Shown one piece after another: positions 53,973 through 63,918 of a stretch of DNA of 64,000 nucleotides. Source of the stretch: JBFMDN01 sp040753915 (GTDB lineage: Bacteria; Desulfobacterota; Desulfomonilia; Desulfomonilales; Desulfomonilaceae); contig JBFMDN010000014.1 of the NCBI GenBank assembly GCA_040753915.1, positions 33,361-97,360 on the forward strand, written 5' to 3'. Below the pieces are notes generated by a model. It saw only the letters and a list, made by a program, of their open reading frames with translations. It had not been told where the DNA came from and did no database searches. The first letter of the stretch is position 1. Every line of letters begins with the position of its first letter. The translations under genes and the position numbers were made by a program.

Positions 53973-55511
53973 ATGATGAATGTGGGTGACATTCTGAGAT
54001 TTGGGTATCGCAATTTCCCCGACAAGGAGTGTCTTGTCTGCGGAGAGAACCGGTTTACCTACGCGGAGCTGAACAGGAGGGTGAACGGTCTGGCCCACAG
54101 CCTTAGGGAAATGGGGCTGAGAAAAGGGGACAACGTGGCCATAATGCTTCAGAATTGTCACCAGTATGTGGAGATCTATTTCGCTCTGGCCAAGATCGGC
54201 TCGGTTGCTGTCCCCCTCAATTTCATGCTCAAGGGTAATGGCCTGGAATTCCTCGCCAACAACTCAACGGCCGGGATCATGTTCCTCGAGGAAGCCACCC
54301 GCAGCCAAGTGGAAGCAGTGAGGGACCGTCTCACTTCAATGAGATCTGATTGTTTCGTGTACGTGGGGCCCGATGCCCCCGCCGGATATCTCTCGTACGA
54401 GCAATTGGTCTCAGCGGGCAGATCCGATGAACCTGGCGTCACGGTTGGCGAAGACGATGATCTCATCATCCTGTACAGCTCCGGGACGACCGGGCTTCCC
54501 AAAGGCATTGTTCTTACCCACAAGACTCGCCTCACGTACTACCAGTGGTGTGGCCTCGAATACGGGATGCTGTTCGATGGGGTCCACCTTGTCACTACCC
54601 CAATGTACCACAACGTGGCCTGCTTTCTTTCTCAGACACAATTCTATACAGGCGGCAAAGTCGTCATCATGCGCAAGTTCGATCCCGCTGCGTGTGCAGC
54701 CTTGATCGAGCAGGAAAAGGTGACGTCAACGTTCATGGTCCCGACTCAACTCAATCTGATGCTGCAATGGGCCGAAGCACAGTCTTCCGACCTGTCTTCG
54801 GTCCGCACGCTGATCACCGGCGCGGCACCTCTCGCCACGCGGACCAAGGAAGACATCATTGCACTTTTCAACTGTGACCTGCACGAAATGTACGGGCTTA
54901 CAGAAACGGGACTCATCACCAACATGAAGCCCAAAGACTGTCTGCGCAAGACCAGATGCGTGGGGCAACCATTCTTCCACATGGAGATGCGCGTAGTGGA
55001 TGAGGGCGGAAACGATGTTGCGGCTGGTGAGGTGGGAGAGATCATTGCTCGAGGGCCGCTCCTTCTCAGAACATATTATAGAAACGAAGAATCGTACCGT
55101 GCTGCCATTAAGGAAGGGTGGTTTTGTAGCGGTGACCTGGGCCGCGTGGACGGGGAGGGGTTTCTGTATCTCGTAGATCGAAAGAAGGACATGATCTGCA
55201 GCGGAGGAGTAAACATCTATCCGATGGACATTGAGGAAATTCTCCACGCTCACCCGAAGGTGCTCGAGTCCGCGGTCATTGGTATACCGGACGACAAGTG
55301 GGGTGAGTCAGTCCTGGCAGTCGTGGTTCTCCGGCCGGGTGTTCGGATGACCGAGCAAGAAGCTATTGAATACTGCAAAGAGAACATGGCAAGCTATCAG
55401 GCGCCGAAATCGGTGAAATTCGTAGCCGCGTTACCGCGGAATCCTTCCGGCAAAGTTCTCAAGAGGGAGCTTCGTCAGCCTTACTGGGAGGGACGCGAAT
55501 CCAAGATCTAA
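53973..55511 (+). CDS. AMP-forming acyl-CoA ligase (second copy)
   Basis: I place the start at 53973 (the ATG at 53976 is equally possible; AAAGGG lies upstream), giving 512 residues. The ANL motifs are LIILYSSGTTGLPKGIVLTH, MYGLTETGL, IKEGWFCSGDLGRVD, DRKKDMICSGGVNIYPMDIE and PSGKVLKREL with the catalytic lysine. It is clearly divergent from the first ligase, so it probably has a different substrate or acts later in the pathway. It follows the first ligase by about 140 bases on the same strand. Confidence 0.9.
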   Translation: MMNVGDILRFGYRNFPDKECLVCGENRFTYAELNRRVNGLAHSLREMGLRKGDNVAIMLQNCHQYVEIYFALAKIGSVAVPLNFMLKGNGLEFLANNSTAGIMFLEEATRSQVEAVRDRLTSMRSDCFVYVGPDAPAGYLSYEQLVSAGRSDEPGVTVGEDDDLIILYSSGTTGLPKGIVLTHKTRLTYYQWCGLEYGMLFDGVHLVTTPMYHNVACFLSQTQFYTGGKVVIMRKFDPAACAALIEQEKVTSTFMVPTQLNLMLQWAEAQSSDLSSVRTLITGAAPLATRTKEDIIALFNCDLHEMYGLTETGLITNMKPKDCLRKTRCVGQPFFHMEMRVVDEGGNDVAAGEVGEIIARGPLLLRTYYRNEESYRAAIKEGWFCSGDLGRVDGEGFLYLVDRKKDMICSGGVNIYPMDIEEILHAHPKVLESAVIGIPDDKWGESVLAVVVLRPGVRMTEQEAIEYCKENMASYQAPKSVKFVAALPRNPSGKVLKRELRQPYWEGRESKI

Positions 55512-55741
55512 CGCGACGAGACAACCGGCTTTTGCGCCTGATGACTCCCGGAATGTTCGTCCAGCCACGAGGTTTCCCAACGTTGCGTTACGGAATGGAG
55601 AAGCGAGAACGAGCTCGATGGTCGACGATGCATTGATGCGGACATCTCTTAAGATAAGCAGCCCACGCCCTGGGTGCGGGCACGCGCACGGGAAAGGCGC
55701 GGTCTCGAGCGGGCGCCGGCATCACGAACTGGAGGATCAAT

Positions 55742-56482
55742 ATGATATTGAACGGACACAGGGCCTTGATAACAGGAGCAGCTCAAGGAATAGGGCGCGC
55801 GTGCGCGGAAGAATTAGCAGCGAGGGGAGCCGACCTCGTGCTTGTTGATAGAAACGCGGATGCGCTCGCTGAGGTTACGGCTGCGCTCAGCGAAAAGAGC
55901 TCAGGCGTCAGGTCTCTGGTGCTGGATCTGACTGATCTGGACCTTGTCAGGTCCCGGGTGGGCCAACTCTCGGAGGAGTTGCTCGTCGATATTCTCGTGA
56001 ATAATGCCGGATTCGATCGTCCGGGTTCAGTCGCCAAGATAGACACCCATGATCTGGAAGCGGTTTTTTCCATACATATGACCGTGCCGTTTCTCCTTAT
56101 CAAACTGTTGCTTCCAGCCATGCGTACTGCCGGCTGGGGGAGAATCATCAACATAAGCTCGATCTACGGGTTGATCGGGGGCAAAGGAGAAGTTGCATAC
56201 TCCGCGGCCAAGGCGGCGGTTATTGGCTTAACAAAATCAGTTGCGAAAGAGGCAGGCAGGTATGGTGTGACGGTAAACGCGGTTGTCCCAGGGTTAACGC
56301 TGACTCCGACCATTGAGAACTTCATGGCTGACAAGTACAAACAGGAGATCATTGACCAGACACCCCTCGGTCGAGCAGGACAGCCTCACGAAGTGGCAAA
56401 GGTCGTTGCCTTTCTCGCGTCATACAACGCGTCATTCATCACTGCCGCGGCGATACCTGTTTCCGGCGGGTGGGCTGCCTGA
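55742..56482 (+). CDS. short-chain dehydrogenase/reductase (FabG/3-hydroxyacyl-CoA dehydrogenase type)
   Basis: GGAGG precedes the ATG. The 246-residue protein has the Rossmann motif TGAAQGIG, NAG in VNNAGFDRPG, the catalytic Ser in INISSIYGLIGG and Y-S-A-A-K (about 153-157), with PVSGGWAA at the end. An acidic residue after strand two (VDRNAD) suggests NAD rather than NADP. In this operon it probably oxidises a 3-hydroxyacyl-CoA or related alcohol. The exact substrate is not visible. Confidence 0.9.
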   Translation: MILNGHRALITGAAQGIGRACAEELAARGADLVLVDRNADALAEVTAALSEKSSGVRSLVLDLTDLDLVRSRVGQLSEELLVDILVNNAGFDRPGSVAKIDTHDLEAVFSIHMTVPFLLIKLLLPAMRTAGWGRIINISSIYGLIGGKGEVAYSAAKAAVIGLTKSVAKEAGRYGVTVNAVVPGLTLTPTIENFMADKYKQEIIDQTPLGRAGQPHEVAKVVAFLASYNASFITAAAIPVSGGWAA

Positions 56483-56647
56483 TCTTCCCCAGCCTTCCTT
56501 GTTGTGGCGTGTCCATAACGCCGTAACAGTGCTGCCGAGGGTACAGCTTTTCGCCGATTCCTCCCCCTCACGGCGGGAGCGATGGTCTATACAGGACCGC
56601 TGTGAGGTGGAGATGATTTCCACAGACGCAAAGGAGCGAAAAACGCT

Positions 56648-57793
56648 ATGTTTTCATTGACCGATGAAGAGCGGATGATTCTTGATACCGTAAGGAAGAT
56701 TGCGGAGATTGAAATTGCACCTAGAGCGGCCGAGATCGATGAAACTGCAGCCTTTCCCGAACACACCCGCAAGGTTTTTGCCGAAAATGGTGTCCTGAAC
56801 CCGTTGCTGCCCGCGGAGTACGGGGGAGTGCAAACCTCGTTCCTCGTCTGTTCTATGATTTTCGAGGAAGTAGCGCGGCACTGCGCTTCTTCCGCACTCC
56901 TTCTCATAGCGCAGGCGGACGGAACACTCCCCCTAATTCACGGAGGGAGTCAGGCTCTCAAGGAGAAGTATCTCACGAAATTGGGCGGTGATTCCGCGGC
57001 CCTGACCGCGCTGGCTGCCACCGAGCCAGGTGCGGGATCGGACGTTCTCTCTATGAGAACGCGGGCAATACTCAAAGGGGACAGGTACGTCGTCAATGGG
57101 CAAAAGTGTTTCATTACAAACGGATCGGTGGCTGATTTCTTCGTACTGTATGCATACACGAGTCCGGAGAAGAAGGCCAACGGAATGAGCGCTTTCGTTG
57201 TGGAGGCAGGCTGGCCTGGCCTGATCTACGGCAAGAATGAGAACAAGATGGGTATGAGAGGATCCATCAACTCGGAGCTCTTCTTTGAGGACATGGAAGT
57301 GCCTGTGGAGAACCGGATTGGAAATGAGGGGGACGGCTTCGGAAACCTCATGGAAACCCTTGCAATAAGCAGACTTCTTTGTGCCAGCCAGGCCGTAGGA
57401 ATAGCCCAGGCCGCTCTCGACGCATCCATTCGCTATGCCCGGGAGAGAATTCAGTTCGGTAAACCCATTGGCGCACTGGCCCCTATCCAGTTCATGGTTT
57501 CAGACATGGCCGCGGCGGTAGAGGCAGCACGGCTCCTTACTTACAAAGCCGCTCACTTGTTCGATCAAGGCCGCACATCAGAGGCTTCGACATGTGCTGC
57601 CCTGGCCAAGTTTACCGCCTCCGATACCGCTATGAAGGTCACCACAGACGCAGTGCAGATCCATGGGGGGTACGGGTACATGAAAGACTACCCGGTGGAA
57701 CGAATGATGCGCGACGCGAAGCTCACACAAATTTACACGGGAACAAACCAGATTATGAGGCTGGTGGCGGGGAGATCCCTGTTGGGAGTATAG
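56648..57793 (+). CDS. acyl-CoA dehydrogenase family protein
   Basis: AAAGGAG precedes the ATG. The 381-residue flavoprotein has the family order: LTDEERMILDTVRKIAE, LAATEPGAGSDVLSMRT, FITNGSVADFFVL, RERIQFGKPIGALAPIQFM and the C-terminal IHGGYGYMKDYPVERMMRDAK. At the site where the catalytic Glu of MCAD/SCAD lies (YEGT), this protein reads QIYTGTNQIMR, so the base is Thr there or is supplied from elsewhere. It would oxidise an acyl-CoA using FAD, passing electrons to ETF. Confidence 0.9.
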   Translation: MFSLTDEERMILDTVRKIAEIEIAPRAAEIDETAAFPEHTRKVFAENGVLNPLLPAEYGGVQTSFLVCSMIFEEVARHCASSALLLIAQADGTLPLIHGGSQALKEKYLTKLGGDSAALTALAATEPGAGSDVLSMRTRAILKGDRYVVNGQKCFITNGSVADFFVLYAYTSPEKKANGMSAFVVEAGWPGLIYGKNENKMGMRGSINSELFFEDMEVPVENRIGNEGDGFGNLMETLAISRLLCASQAVGIAQAALDASIRYARERIQFGKPIGALAPIQFMVSDMAAAVEAARLLTYKAAHLFDQGRTSEASTCAALAKFTASDTAMKVTTDAVQIHGGYGYMKDYPVERMMRDAKLTQIYTGTNQIMRLVAGRSLLGV

Positions 57794-57993
57794 TACAAGC
57801 CCAAGTGGAGCGCATTCGTGTAGTCCTTCGCACGGTGTCTTGGGCTCGTGCTAACCGCTGCGGCCCAGAATTGGCGTTCGACTCCGCGGGGGCCGCCGTC
57901 GGCTCGCTTGACTATGGGGTAGGTGGCCGATACCAGACCGCCGCGGTCGTGGCCACACAGGAAAGGCATTTGCCAGCTCGTCTGGAGGTGGTG

Positions 57994-59388
57994 TTGCAGA
58001 ATCGACCCCTGAAATCACTTTTTCTCACTCCCCGGTCAGTGGTCTTCATCGGAGTGCCGCGCAAGAGCGGCCCGGGTGCATTGAATCCTGTGGATAATCT
58101 GAGGAATTGGGGGTACGAGGGACAGGTCAACCTTGTTCATCCGTATGCGCGAGAAATAGCAGGTATTTCCGTTTCATCGTCGGTCTCCCAATTGAATGGG
58201 GATGTAGACTTGGCCGTGATCTCTACCCCAAGAGAAACTACCCCGGCCATGGTACGAGAATGCGGCCTTAAGGGCATCAAGGCTGTGATTATCACCAATC
58301 AGGGGTTTGCGGAGGCTGACCGCCGGGGACAGGAACTGCAAAGGGACATGCTTGCGGAGGCCAGGAGATTCGGTATCCGAATCCTGGGGCCGAATACCTT
58401 GGGCGTATCGAACGCATTCCACCGGTTTAACTCGTCATTTATGCCGCTTCCGCGGGAAGAAATCCCCATCGGGCTTCTCTGCCAGTCCGGCGTTTTCTTC
58501 GTGGGCGCAAATCACCTTGTGGCAGGCATGGGTCTAGGAATAGACGTGGGGAACGCGTGTGATGTCAACGTCGTGGACGCCCTTGAGTGGTTGGGAGAAG
58601 AGCCAAACATCAAGGTGATCGCCATCCACGCGGAAGAGATACCGGATGGGAGACGTTTCCTTAACGTCGCAGAAAGAATCGGCCGACGGATTCCGATTGT
58701 TGCCTTGAAAACGGGGCGGTCCCAAGAAGGGGCCAGAGCGGCAGCTTCCCACAGTGGTTCCCTGGCGGCTAATGATAGAATAGTGGATGCCGCTTTCCGA
58801 AGGGCCGGCGTGCTCAGGATTCATGAGACTCAGGATCAGGTGGACCTCGTTCGAGGCTTTCTCCGGCTCCCTCCCATCAAAGGCCCAGGAGTAGCCGTGG
58901 TAACCCTCACAGGCGCCGGTGGCATCATTCTCATCGACGCCATGGAGAGGCATGGCCTTGAGCTCGCAAAGTTCTCCCAGGGGACGATCGACGGTATTCA
59001 GGGTCTGTCCCCCAACTGGATGGCGCTTGCGAATCCGATAGACATCTGGCCCGCGGTCATGAAACACGGGATGCGCAAAGCCTACGGCATAGCTCTCAGA
59101 GACGCTCTGGCCGATCCCCGCGTTGACGGCGTGATCTGCGTCGCCCTTGGACTTGGCGATGCCGAACAGGAGCATCTGGGGGCCGAAGTGGTAATCCAGG
59201 AACTGTCCGAGGAGTTCGACAAACCAGTGGTGGTCTGGATTTACGGTTCAAGACCTGAAAACACGGCGAAGAGACTCGAACAACGCGGCCGGGCCCTTGC
59301 CGTCCCCAGCTTGGAAAGAGCCGTCAGAATATTGGCTTCCATGGTCCGGTACACAAACTGGAAGAACGCCTGCAGTGTGAAGCATTGA
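57994..59388 (+). CDS. ADP-forming acyl-CoA synthetase alpha-type protein (CoA-binding/ligase)
   Basis: The frame is open from 57592, but I choose a TTG at 57994, after GGAGG, giving 464 residues. The product has the CoA-binding domain (SVVFIGVPRKSGPGALNPVDNL, GPNTLGV), a Succ-CoA-ligase-like domain (GLLCQSGVFFVGANHLVA) and the phosphohistidine motif AAASHSGSLAAND. These are the alpha part of NDP-forming acetyl-CoA synthetases. No ATP-grasp (beta) domain is in this protein or the next genes, so a separate beta subunit elsewhere would be needed. It ends the operon. Confidence 0.8.
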   Translation: MQNRPLKSLFLTPRSVVFIGVPRKSGPGALNPVDNLRNWGYEGQVNLVHPYAREIAGISVSSSVSQLNGDVDLAVISTPRETTPAMVRECGLKGIKAVIITNQGFAEADRRGQELQRDMLAEARRFGIRILGPNTLGVSNAFHRFNSSFMPLPREEIPIGLLCQSGVFFVGANHLVAGMGLGIDVGNACDVNVVDALEWLGEEPNIKVIAIHAEEIPDGRRFLNVAERIGRRIPIVALKTGRSQEGARAAASHSGSLAANDRIVDAAFRRAGVLRIHETQDQVDLVRGFLRLPPIKGPGVAVVTLTGAGGIILIDAMERHGLELAKFSQGTIDGIQGLSPNWMALANPIDIWPAVMKHGMRKAYGIALRDALADPRVDGVICVALGLGDAEQEHLGAEVVIQELSEEFDKPVVVWIYGSRPENTAKRLEQRGRALAVPSLERAVRILASMVRYTNWKNACSVKH

Positions 59389-59579
59389 ATATGCATGGCG
59401 ATCCTCACGAGTCAATGCCACTGAGCGTTCAATGTTCACCGCTGATAGCACAGGTTGAGGTCCCCTGACCGGGCCCGTCGCGCTCCCAAATGGGGAAAGA
59501 GGACGTTATACCCGATGCCAAAAGTTCTTTCCGCCTCCCATATGCCGAGAACATTTTTGGGAGGTTCGCGCACCGGTGG

Positions 59580-59598
59580 GACGGGCGTCTCGCCCGTC
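59580..59598. repeat. REP-like hairpin GACGGGCG-TCT-CGCCCGTC
   Basis: Perfect 8-bp arms with a TCT loop, between convergent genes. It is a common interspersed hairpin type and may also help transcription end. Confidence 0.6.
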
Positions 59599-59625
59599 AG
59601 TGTTGAGGAGGAGAAACGGAAACTA

Positions 59626-62600
59626 CTATTGGCAACCGCTATAATTCTCTACCATGCGCCGCTCCAACTCCAGCAGCCAGTTGCTCAGAGTGGAAGCCAG
59701 AATCTTTTCCGCGCGTTTCACATCGAGGCGATACTTTTCCGGGATAAACGAGAGATCCACCACGTGGACACCCTGTTCCGTCGACAGGAACGGGATTCTA
59801 CCAAGCGTTTCTGCGTCCAATTGCATAAGGTAGCAGAAGACTCGATTGAGGACAGGCTTGCATGCCTTGATCTTCACGTCCTGTAGGGCGTAGTTATTCG
59901 CGAAGAGGCGGAACTCTGCACGAAGGGGGCCCCGAGCAAATTCCTTGATCTGGGCGAAATTCTGTTTGAGTGCAAAAAACGGCGCGACCATCGACAGTCT
60001 GGCCACGCTCTTCAATCCACCGGGGAGGGAATCATCGATCTTGTGGATTATCCGAGAGAGGTCATCCTTAGACGGGTCGAAGTCGTGGAGCCTCCCTATG
60101 GCGTGGAGCTGCGGCAGCTTCCGCTTGACAGCGATCCGCGCCTCGGGCCGAACCAGGAGAACGTTTCCGTGGTCGGCCGGAAACGGAGCACTCAGCTCGT
60201 TGCAGTCGAGCTCACCCGCGTCTTTGACGTACAGAGCGCACAAGCATTGATCCTTGGCCGCCTCCCCCCTCGTGAGAAACTCGGCCACCATCAGGGCCGA
60301 TTCGGAAAACATTGTCTCCAGCCGCGTCAACTCCTCTTCGTGGATGAACGCAACGTGCGCAGCTTCCAAGATGTGGTTGACAGCCACCACCTGGAGTGTG
60401 TGCCGCTGATAGTCGAAAGCGGGGTGCGCTCCCTTCCATTCAAGGTACGTGAGCACCTGCAATTCGTCTTTGAGGGCCTCGGAGAGTCGCTCGATTCCTT
60501 CCTCACCAAAGAGGTTCTCAGTAGGGATGATCACCGTCTTGCAGCCAGCGTCGCATGCGGTCTCAAGCTTTATATCGAGCGCTCCGACGCGAGTAATTCT
60601 CCCTTGCGTGTCGATCTCACCTGTCATTGCGACGTCCCGACGGAGCGGTCGGCCGGAAAGCACGGACGCAAGCGCCAGCGCAATCGCTCCTCCAGCAGAT
60701 GGCCCGTCCTTCGAAGTCGAAGCGCCCATGAAATGAAGGTGAATCGGCGCAGAGACCCTGTCCATGCGAATTCCCAGCGCCTCTGAACAATGAAGGATTG
60801 CCGTGGTGGCAACCTTGCGGCTTTCGTCCATGATCTTCTGAATGTTGCCTGTGGCATGGACCATGCTCAAATAGCCGCCAGCCCCCTCCGTTTCACCGTG
60901 AAGGCGGATCGGAGTTGCCTGGATCGGCATGAGCGTCCCGATCCCTAGCTCCACGTTCACGCCGAGCCCCATCATTTCTCCCACCCGATCTTCCTCGTTG
61001 ATCGGGCGGGGAGGACGTGGAGGATCGAGGTATTGCTTGATTGTCGCCCTGGTGATGACCACGGCGTCTTTTTCGCCGCTGAGAAGTTCCTTTCGCGCTA
61101 GCCGCAGGAAAAGAGTCCGGATGATCCGCTCCAGTTCCCGGACACCGGCCTCGTATGTGTAGGTTCGGATAAGGAACCTGAGCAGATCCTCCTCTGTTTC
61201 AGGATCGAAGCGGATCTCTCCTTGACCGATCCCATAGCGGCTCCTGACGCGCCTGATGAGGTATTGTTTCGCGATCGCCACTTTCTCGTCGACGCTGTAC
61301 CGATCGAGTTGCACCACTTCGCATCGATTCACCACAGGAGGCGGAACCGTTTCCAGGGTATTTGCCGTCAGGACGAAATGACAGTTTGACAGATCGATGT
61401 CCACGGTGGTCTCGGTGTACTTGTCGTGGAAGAGATGATTCTGCTCGGGATCGAGTATCTCCAGGAGTGTGGCGACAGCGAACTTCTCCATCTTGTCCGC
61501 CTCGTCAAGTATGAACATTCCGTTCATCACTCCCATCTTGATGAGGCCCTGAACGATCGCGCCCGGCTTCGAGCCCTCATACGTGAAGCCGTGACCTTTG
61601 AGGTCCGCCTCGTCTCTCATGCCTCCGAGTGAGACTTTGTGGAAGGGGATCCCAAGATTGTTCGCGATGGAAATGGCGAGCGATGTCTTGCCCACCCCGG
61701 GCGGTCCAACAAACAGGAACGCGCTTCCTGTGCCTTGCCATGATGCGATATCGCGCGCGTCAAACTGCCTGTAACGCCATACCAGGTTGGCGAAGAAATC
61801 GCAGAGAAGCTCCTTTGGTTTTTCCAGGCCGTAGTGGCTGAGATTGAGGCCTCGCTCGAAGTCTTCCGGTAATACAGCGATCTTGTGGATCACCCCCCAC
61901 GGGATCGCGAGGAGCGTCTCGATGAGCTCGCTGTACTTGGAACCGCTGTGCCCCACAGCGTTGAGCTTATTCTTGTCGATCACCTCAATCACTTGTCGAG
62001 GAATCGCCGGATCGTTACGGGCCTCTTCGATGCGGTCTTTCAAACTCTTAACCGTGGGAGCGGAGACTTCCTTGGCAGAAGGTTTCGGCTGCGGTACCAC
62101 TGTGGGAGGAGGGATGAAGATGTCTTGGGAGAACCGCTGGAGGCTCTCTTTGAAAAGCTGAAAGATTTCAGCCGAGCTTCGATCGTGCACCGCGGCCTCT
62201 GGCAGGTCAAGCTCCTGGAACAGAAACACGAGCCCCCAGCTCTCCCTAAACGCGTTGAATACCTCTTCGGCACGCTTTTCGTGAGCTGCGATCAACCCCG
62301 CAAAGAGCCGCAAGAGCGAACGCAGGAAGCCGGTTCGCTTCAGCAAGGAGTATGAGGTGTCGCGACTGCGGCGATAGCACACTCCGAGGACCTTGGTGGC
62401 TACTTCCATGTCAAGGAATGGCAGCACCTGGTCCAGCAGTGTATCGGGAAAATCCGCCAACGCTGACGGGTATTGTGAGAGTATTTCGCTCAAGATTTCA
62501 TCTACTGGCTGTTCCTGTTCGGCGCAATCTAACATACGCAGGTACTGCCTGCCCTTAATCCCGTTCATCTCGTCCGCAAGAGCATTGCGCAGAGCTCGAT

Positions 62601-63279
62601 AGTACGTGGGATCCGCTGCACGGCGGTTCATGGCAAACTCGGCGTCGGCCTGGATCACTTCTCGCTCTGTGTGGTCCGGGTAAAGGAGATGCTGAAGCTC
62701 GTGCCGGAGCATGAATTCCGAGAACGCGAGCATCTTACGCTCTTCAACCGTGCCGCCACCGAGCGTGGCCTCCGGGTCGCCAGGGATGACGAACGCGAGG
62801 TAGTCGAAGACACGCTCGTGAACACGTATTACAAGGTCCCGGTCCGTGCGCGTTGTGATCGCCACCAGTCGCACGCGATTGCTTTCGTCCTCGAGCCGTA
62901 CGATCGAGAGCTGGTCGAGAACGCGGTTCGATACGATCGGATCCGTACCGCGGTGCTTGCGAAAATACGGGATGACGCGTTTGCCGACGACAACCTTGAG
63001 GATGCGGCTTATTCGGGATTCGTCCTCTTTGGTGAGGAGAGGCAGTCCGTCAAGGACTGTGTGATCGAATTCAACAGGGAACATTGGGGATTCTCCGAAC
63101 CTCGGTTTTGTGCGCGTTTCGACAACATTGTAAACCTTTTGGACATCGAACCATAACGATTTCCCAGACTGAGCGAACGCTTGTAGGACAGCCTGACGAA
63201 GAACCCGTGGACCGGCAACGACAGCGCCGATCTCCATTGGTAAGACAGTGCTGCTCCGGGAGTGTGCCGTCCCGGACAT
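59626..63279 (-). CDS. Lon-like ATP-dependent protease with N-terminal HELQH (putative zinc-metallopeptidase) region
   Basis: A 1217-residue protein. Residues 180-215 hold H193-E-L-Q-H197 followed by a conserved-looking REVIQADAEFAM, the pattern of a zinc metallopeptidase with a downstream acidic ligand. No LAN substrate domain is evident. The AAA+ module has Walker A GPPGVGKTS (525-533), Walker B FILDEAD (589-595) and sensor region FVLTANT. The Lon protease domain has the catalytic Ser in DGPSAGG (S861) and Lys in LDIKLETA (K904). Residues about 985-1217 form an extension unlike standard Lon. The length is 1.5 times Lon. It is read alone, opposite the CoA operon. What it degrades is unknown. 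Confidence 0.85.
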   Translation of the reverse strand: MSGTAHSRSSTVLPMEIGAVVAGPRVLRQAVLQAFAQSGKSLWFDVQKVYNVVETRTKPRFGESPMFPVEFDHTVLDGLPLLTKEDESRISRILKVVVGKRVIPYFRKHRGTDPIVSNRVLDQLSIVRLEDESNRVRLVAITTRTDRDLVIRVHERVFDYLAFVIPGDPEATLGGGTVEERKMLAFSEFMLRHELQHLLYPDHTEREVIQADAEFAMNRRAADPTYYRALRNALADEMNGIKGRQYLRMLDCAEQEQPVDEILSEILSQYPSALADFPDTLLDQVLPFLDMEVATKVLGVCYRRSRDTSYSLLKRTGFLRSLLRLFAGLIAAHEKRAEEVFNAFRESWGLVFLFQELDLPEAAVHDRSSAEIFQLFKESLQRFSQDIFIPPPTVVPQPKPSAKEVSAPTVKSLKDRIEEARNDPAIPRQVIEVIDKNKLNAVGHSGSKYSELIETLLAIPWGVIHKIAVLPEDFERGLNLSHYGLEKPKELLCDFFANLVWRYRQFDARDIASWQGTGSAFLFVGPPGVGKTSLAISIANNLGIPFHKVSLGGMRDEADLKGHGFTYEGSKPGAIVQGLIKMGVMNGMFILDEADKMEKFAVATLLEILDPEQNHLFHDKYTETTVDIDLSNCHFVLTANTLETVPPPVVNRCEVVQLDRYSVDEKVAIAKQYLIRRVRSRYGIGQGEIRFDPETEEDLLRFLIRTYTYEAGVRELERIIRTLFLRLARKELLSGEKDAVVITRATIKQYLDPPRPPRPINEEDRVGEMMGLGVNVELGIGTLMPIQATPIRLHGETEGAGGYLSMVHATGNIQKIMDESRKVATTAILHCSEALGIRMDRVSAPIHLHFMGASTSKDGPSAGGAIALALASVLSGRPLRRDVAMTGEIDTQGRITRVGALDIKLETACDAGCKTVIIPTENLFGEEGIERLSEALKDELQVLTYLEWKGAHPAFDYQRHTLQVVAVNHILEAAHVAFIHEEELTRLETMFSESALMVAEFLTRGEAAKDQCLCALYVKDAGELDCNELSAPFPADHGNVLLVRPEARIAVKRKLPQLHAIGRLHDFDPSKDDLSRIIHKIDDSLPGGLKSVARLSMVAPFFALKQNFAQIKEFARGPLRAEFRLFANNYALQDVKIKACKPVLNRVFCYLMQLDAETLGRIPFLSTEQGVHVVDLSFIPEKYRLDVKRAEKILASTLSNWLLELERRMVENYSGCQ

Positions 63280-63418
63280 GCGTGCTGAGCTCGAGCGTGG
63301 GGATCACGCAAGGAGCTTGACAGGAGGCCATTCTCTATGAGAAACTACGATTGCTTTTCTGGGATGGCCGCAGAAACGAAGAGCCGATTCAGGTGAGCCA
63401 TTCCCCCAGGAGCCACAC

Positions 63419-63673
63419 GTGAAGAGATCCCTGATCATAACATTTCTCTGTGCCTCGATCGCGTTCACGCCCGTGTCCGGTATTTCTGGAGCAAAATCCA
63501 GTTCCGCTACGTGGTCGGAAGTTGTCCACGAGGAGAATTCGATTGTGGCAAGCGTGCTATACCTCCCTTATGTCCTAGTCCTCCCTATTCACAGACTCCT
63601 CGAAGGCATTATCTACCCCCGACCTGCCAGCCAATCCACGGTGCCTCCTCCGGCTCACAGAGCCCCCCACTAG
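63419..63673 (+). CDS. small secreted hypothetical protein
   Basis: A GTG start follows AGGAG. The 84-residue product has a signal peptide (RSLIITFLCASIAFTPVSG) and a short mature part with a hydrophobic stretch (SIVASVLYLPYVLVLPIHRL) and a Pro-rich tail. No family is recognised. It is divergent from the Lon-like gene, 140 bases away, so it may share a control region with it. Confidence 0.55.
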   Translation: MKRSLIITFLCASIAFTPVSGISGAKSSSATWSEVVHEENSIVASVLYLPYVLVLPIHRLLEGIIYPRPASQSTVPPPAHRAPH

Positions 63674-63804
63674 CGATCGCGAGGCGACCGCTAATGCACG
63701 TATTTTCAGTAACCGCCATATCTTAGGACACATTTTCCCGAGGACCCGTGACCGCGCAGTCACAACGGACCGTGGTACGGCCAGGTAGTATACTGCCCAT
63801 GGAG

Positions 63805-63838
63805 CCCTCACCCCAGCCTCTTCCAGAGGGAGAGGGCT
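63805..63838. repeat. degenerate copy of the AGAGGGAGAGGG repeat
   Basis: The sequence runs CCCTCACCCCAGCCTCTTCC into AGAGGGAGAGGG and is related to the motif that opens the tandem units at 26958-27157. Confidence 0.6.
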
Positions 63839-63918
63839 CTGTCATTCCAGGTAGTTGCAAGTCCCCCGTCCCAGAGGGAGCATAGGCGTTAAGTTAGAAG
63901 TGGAACGGCCAATTGTTC

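Noticed and set aside
57592..57993. Upstream extension of the CoA-ligase alpha-type gene
   Set aside because: It runs inside the acyl-CoA dehydrogenase gene and then through non-conserved sequence.
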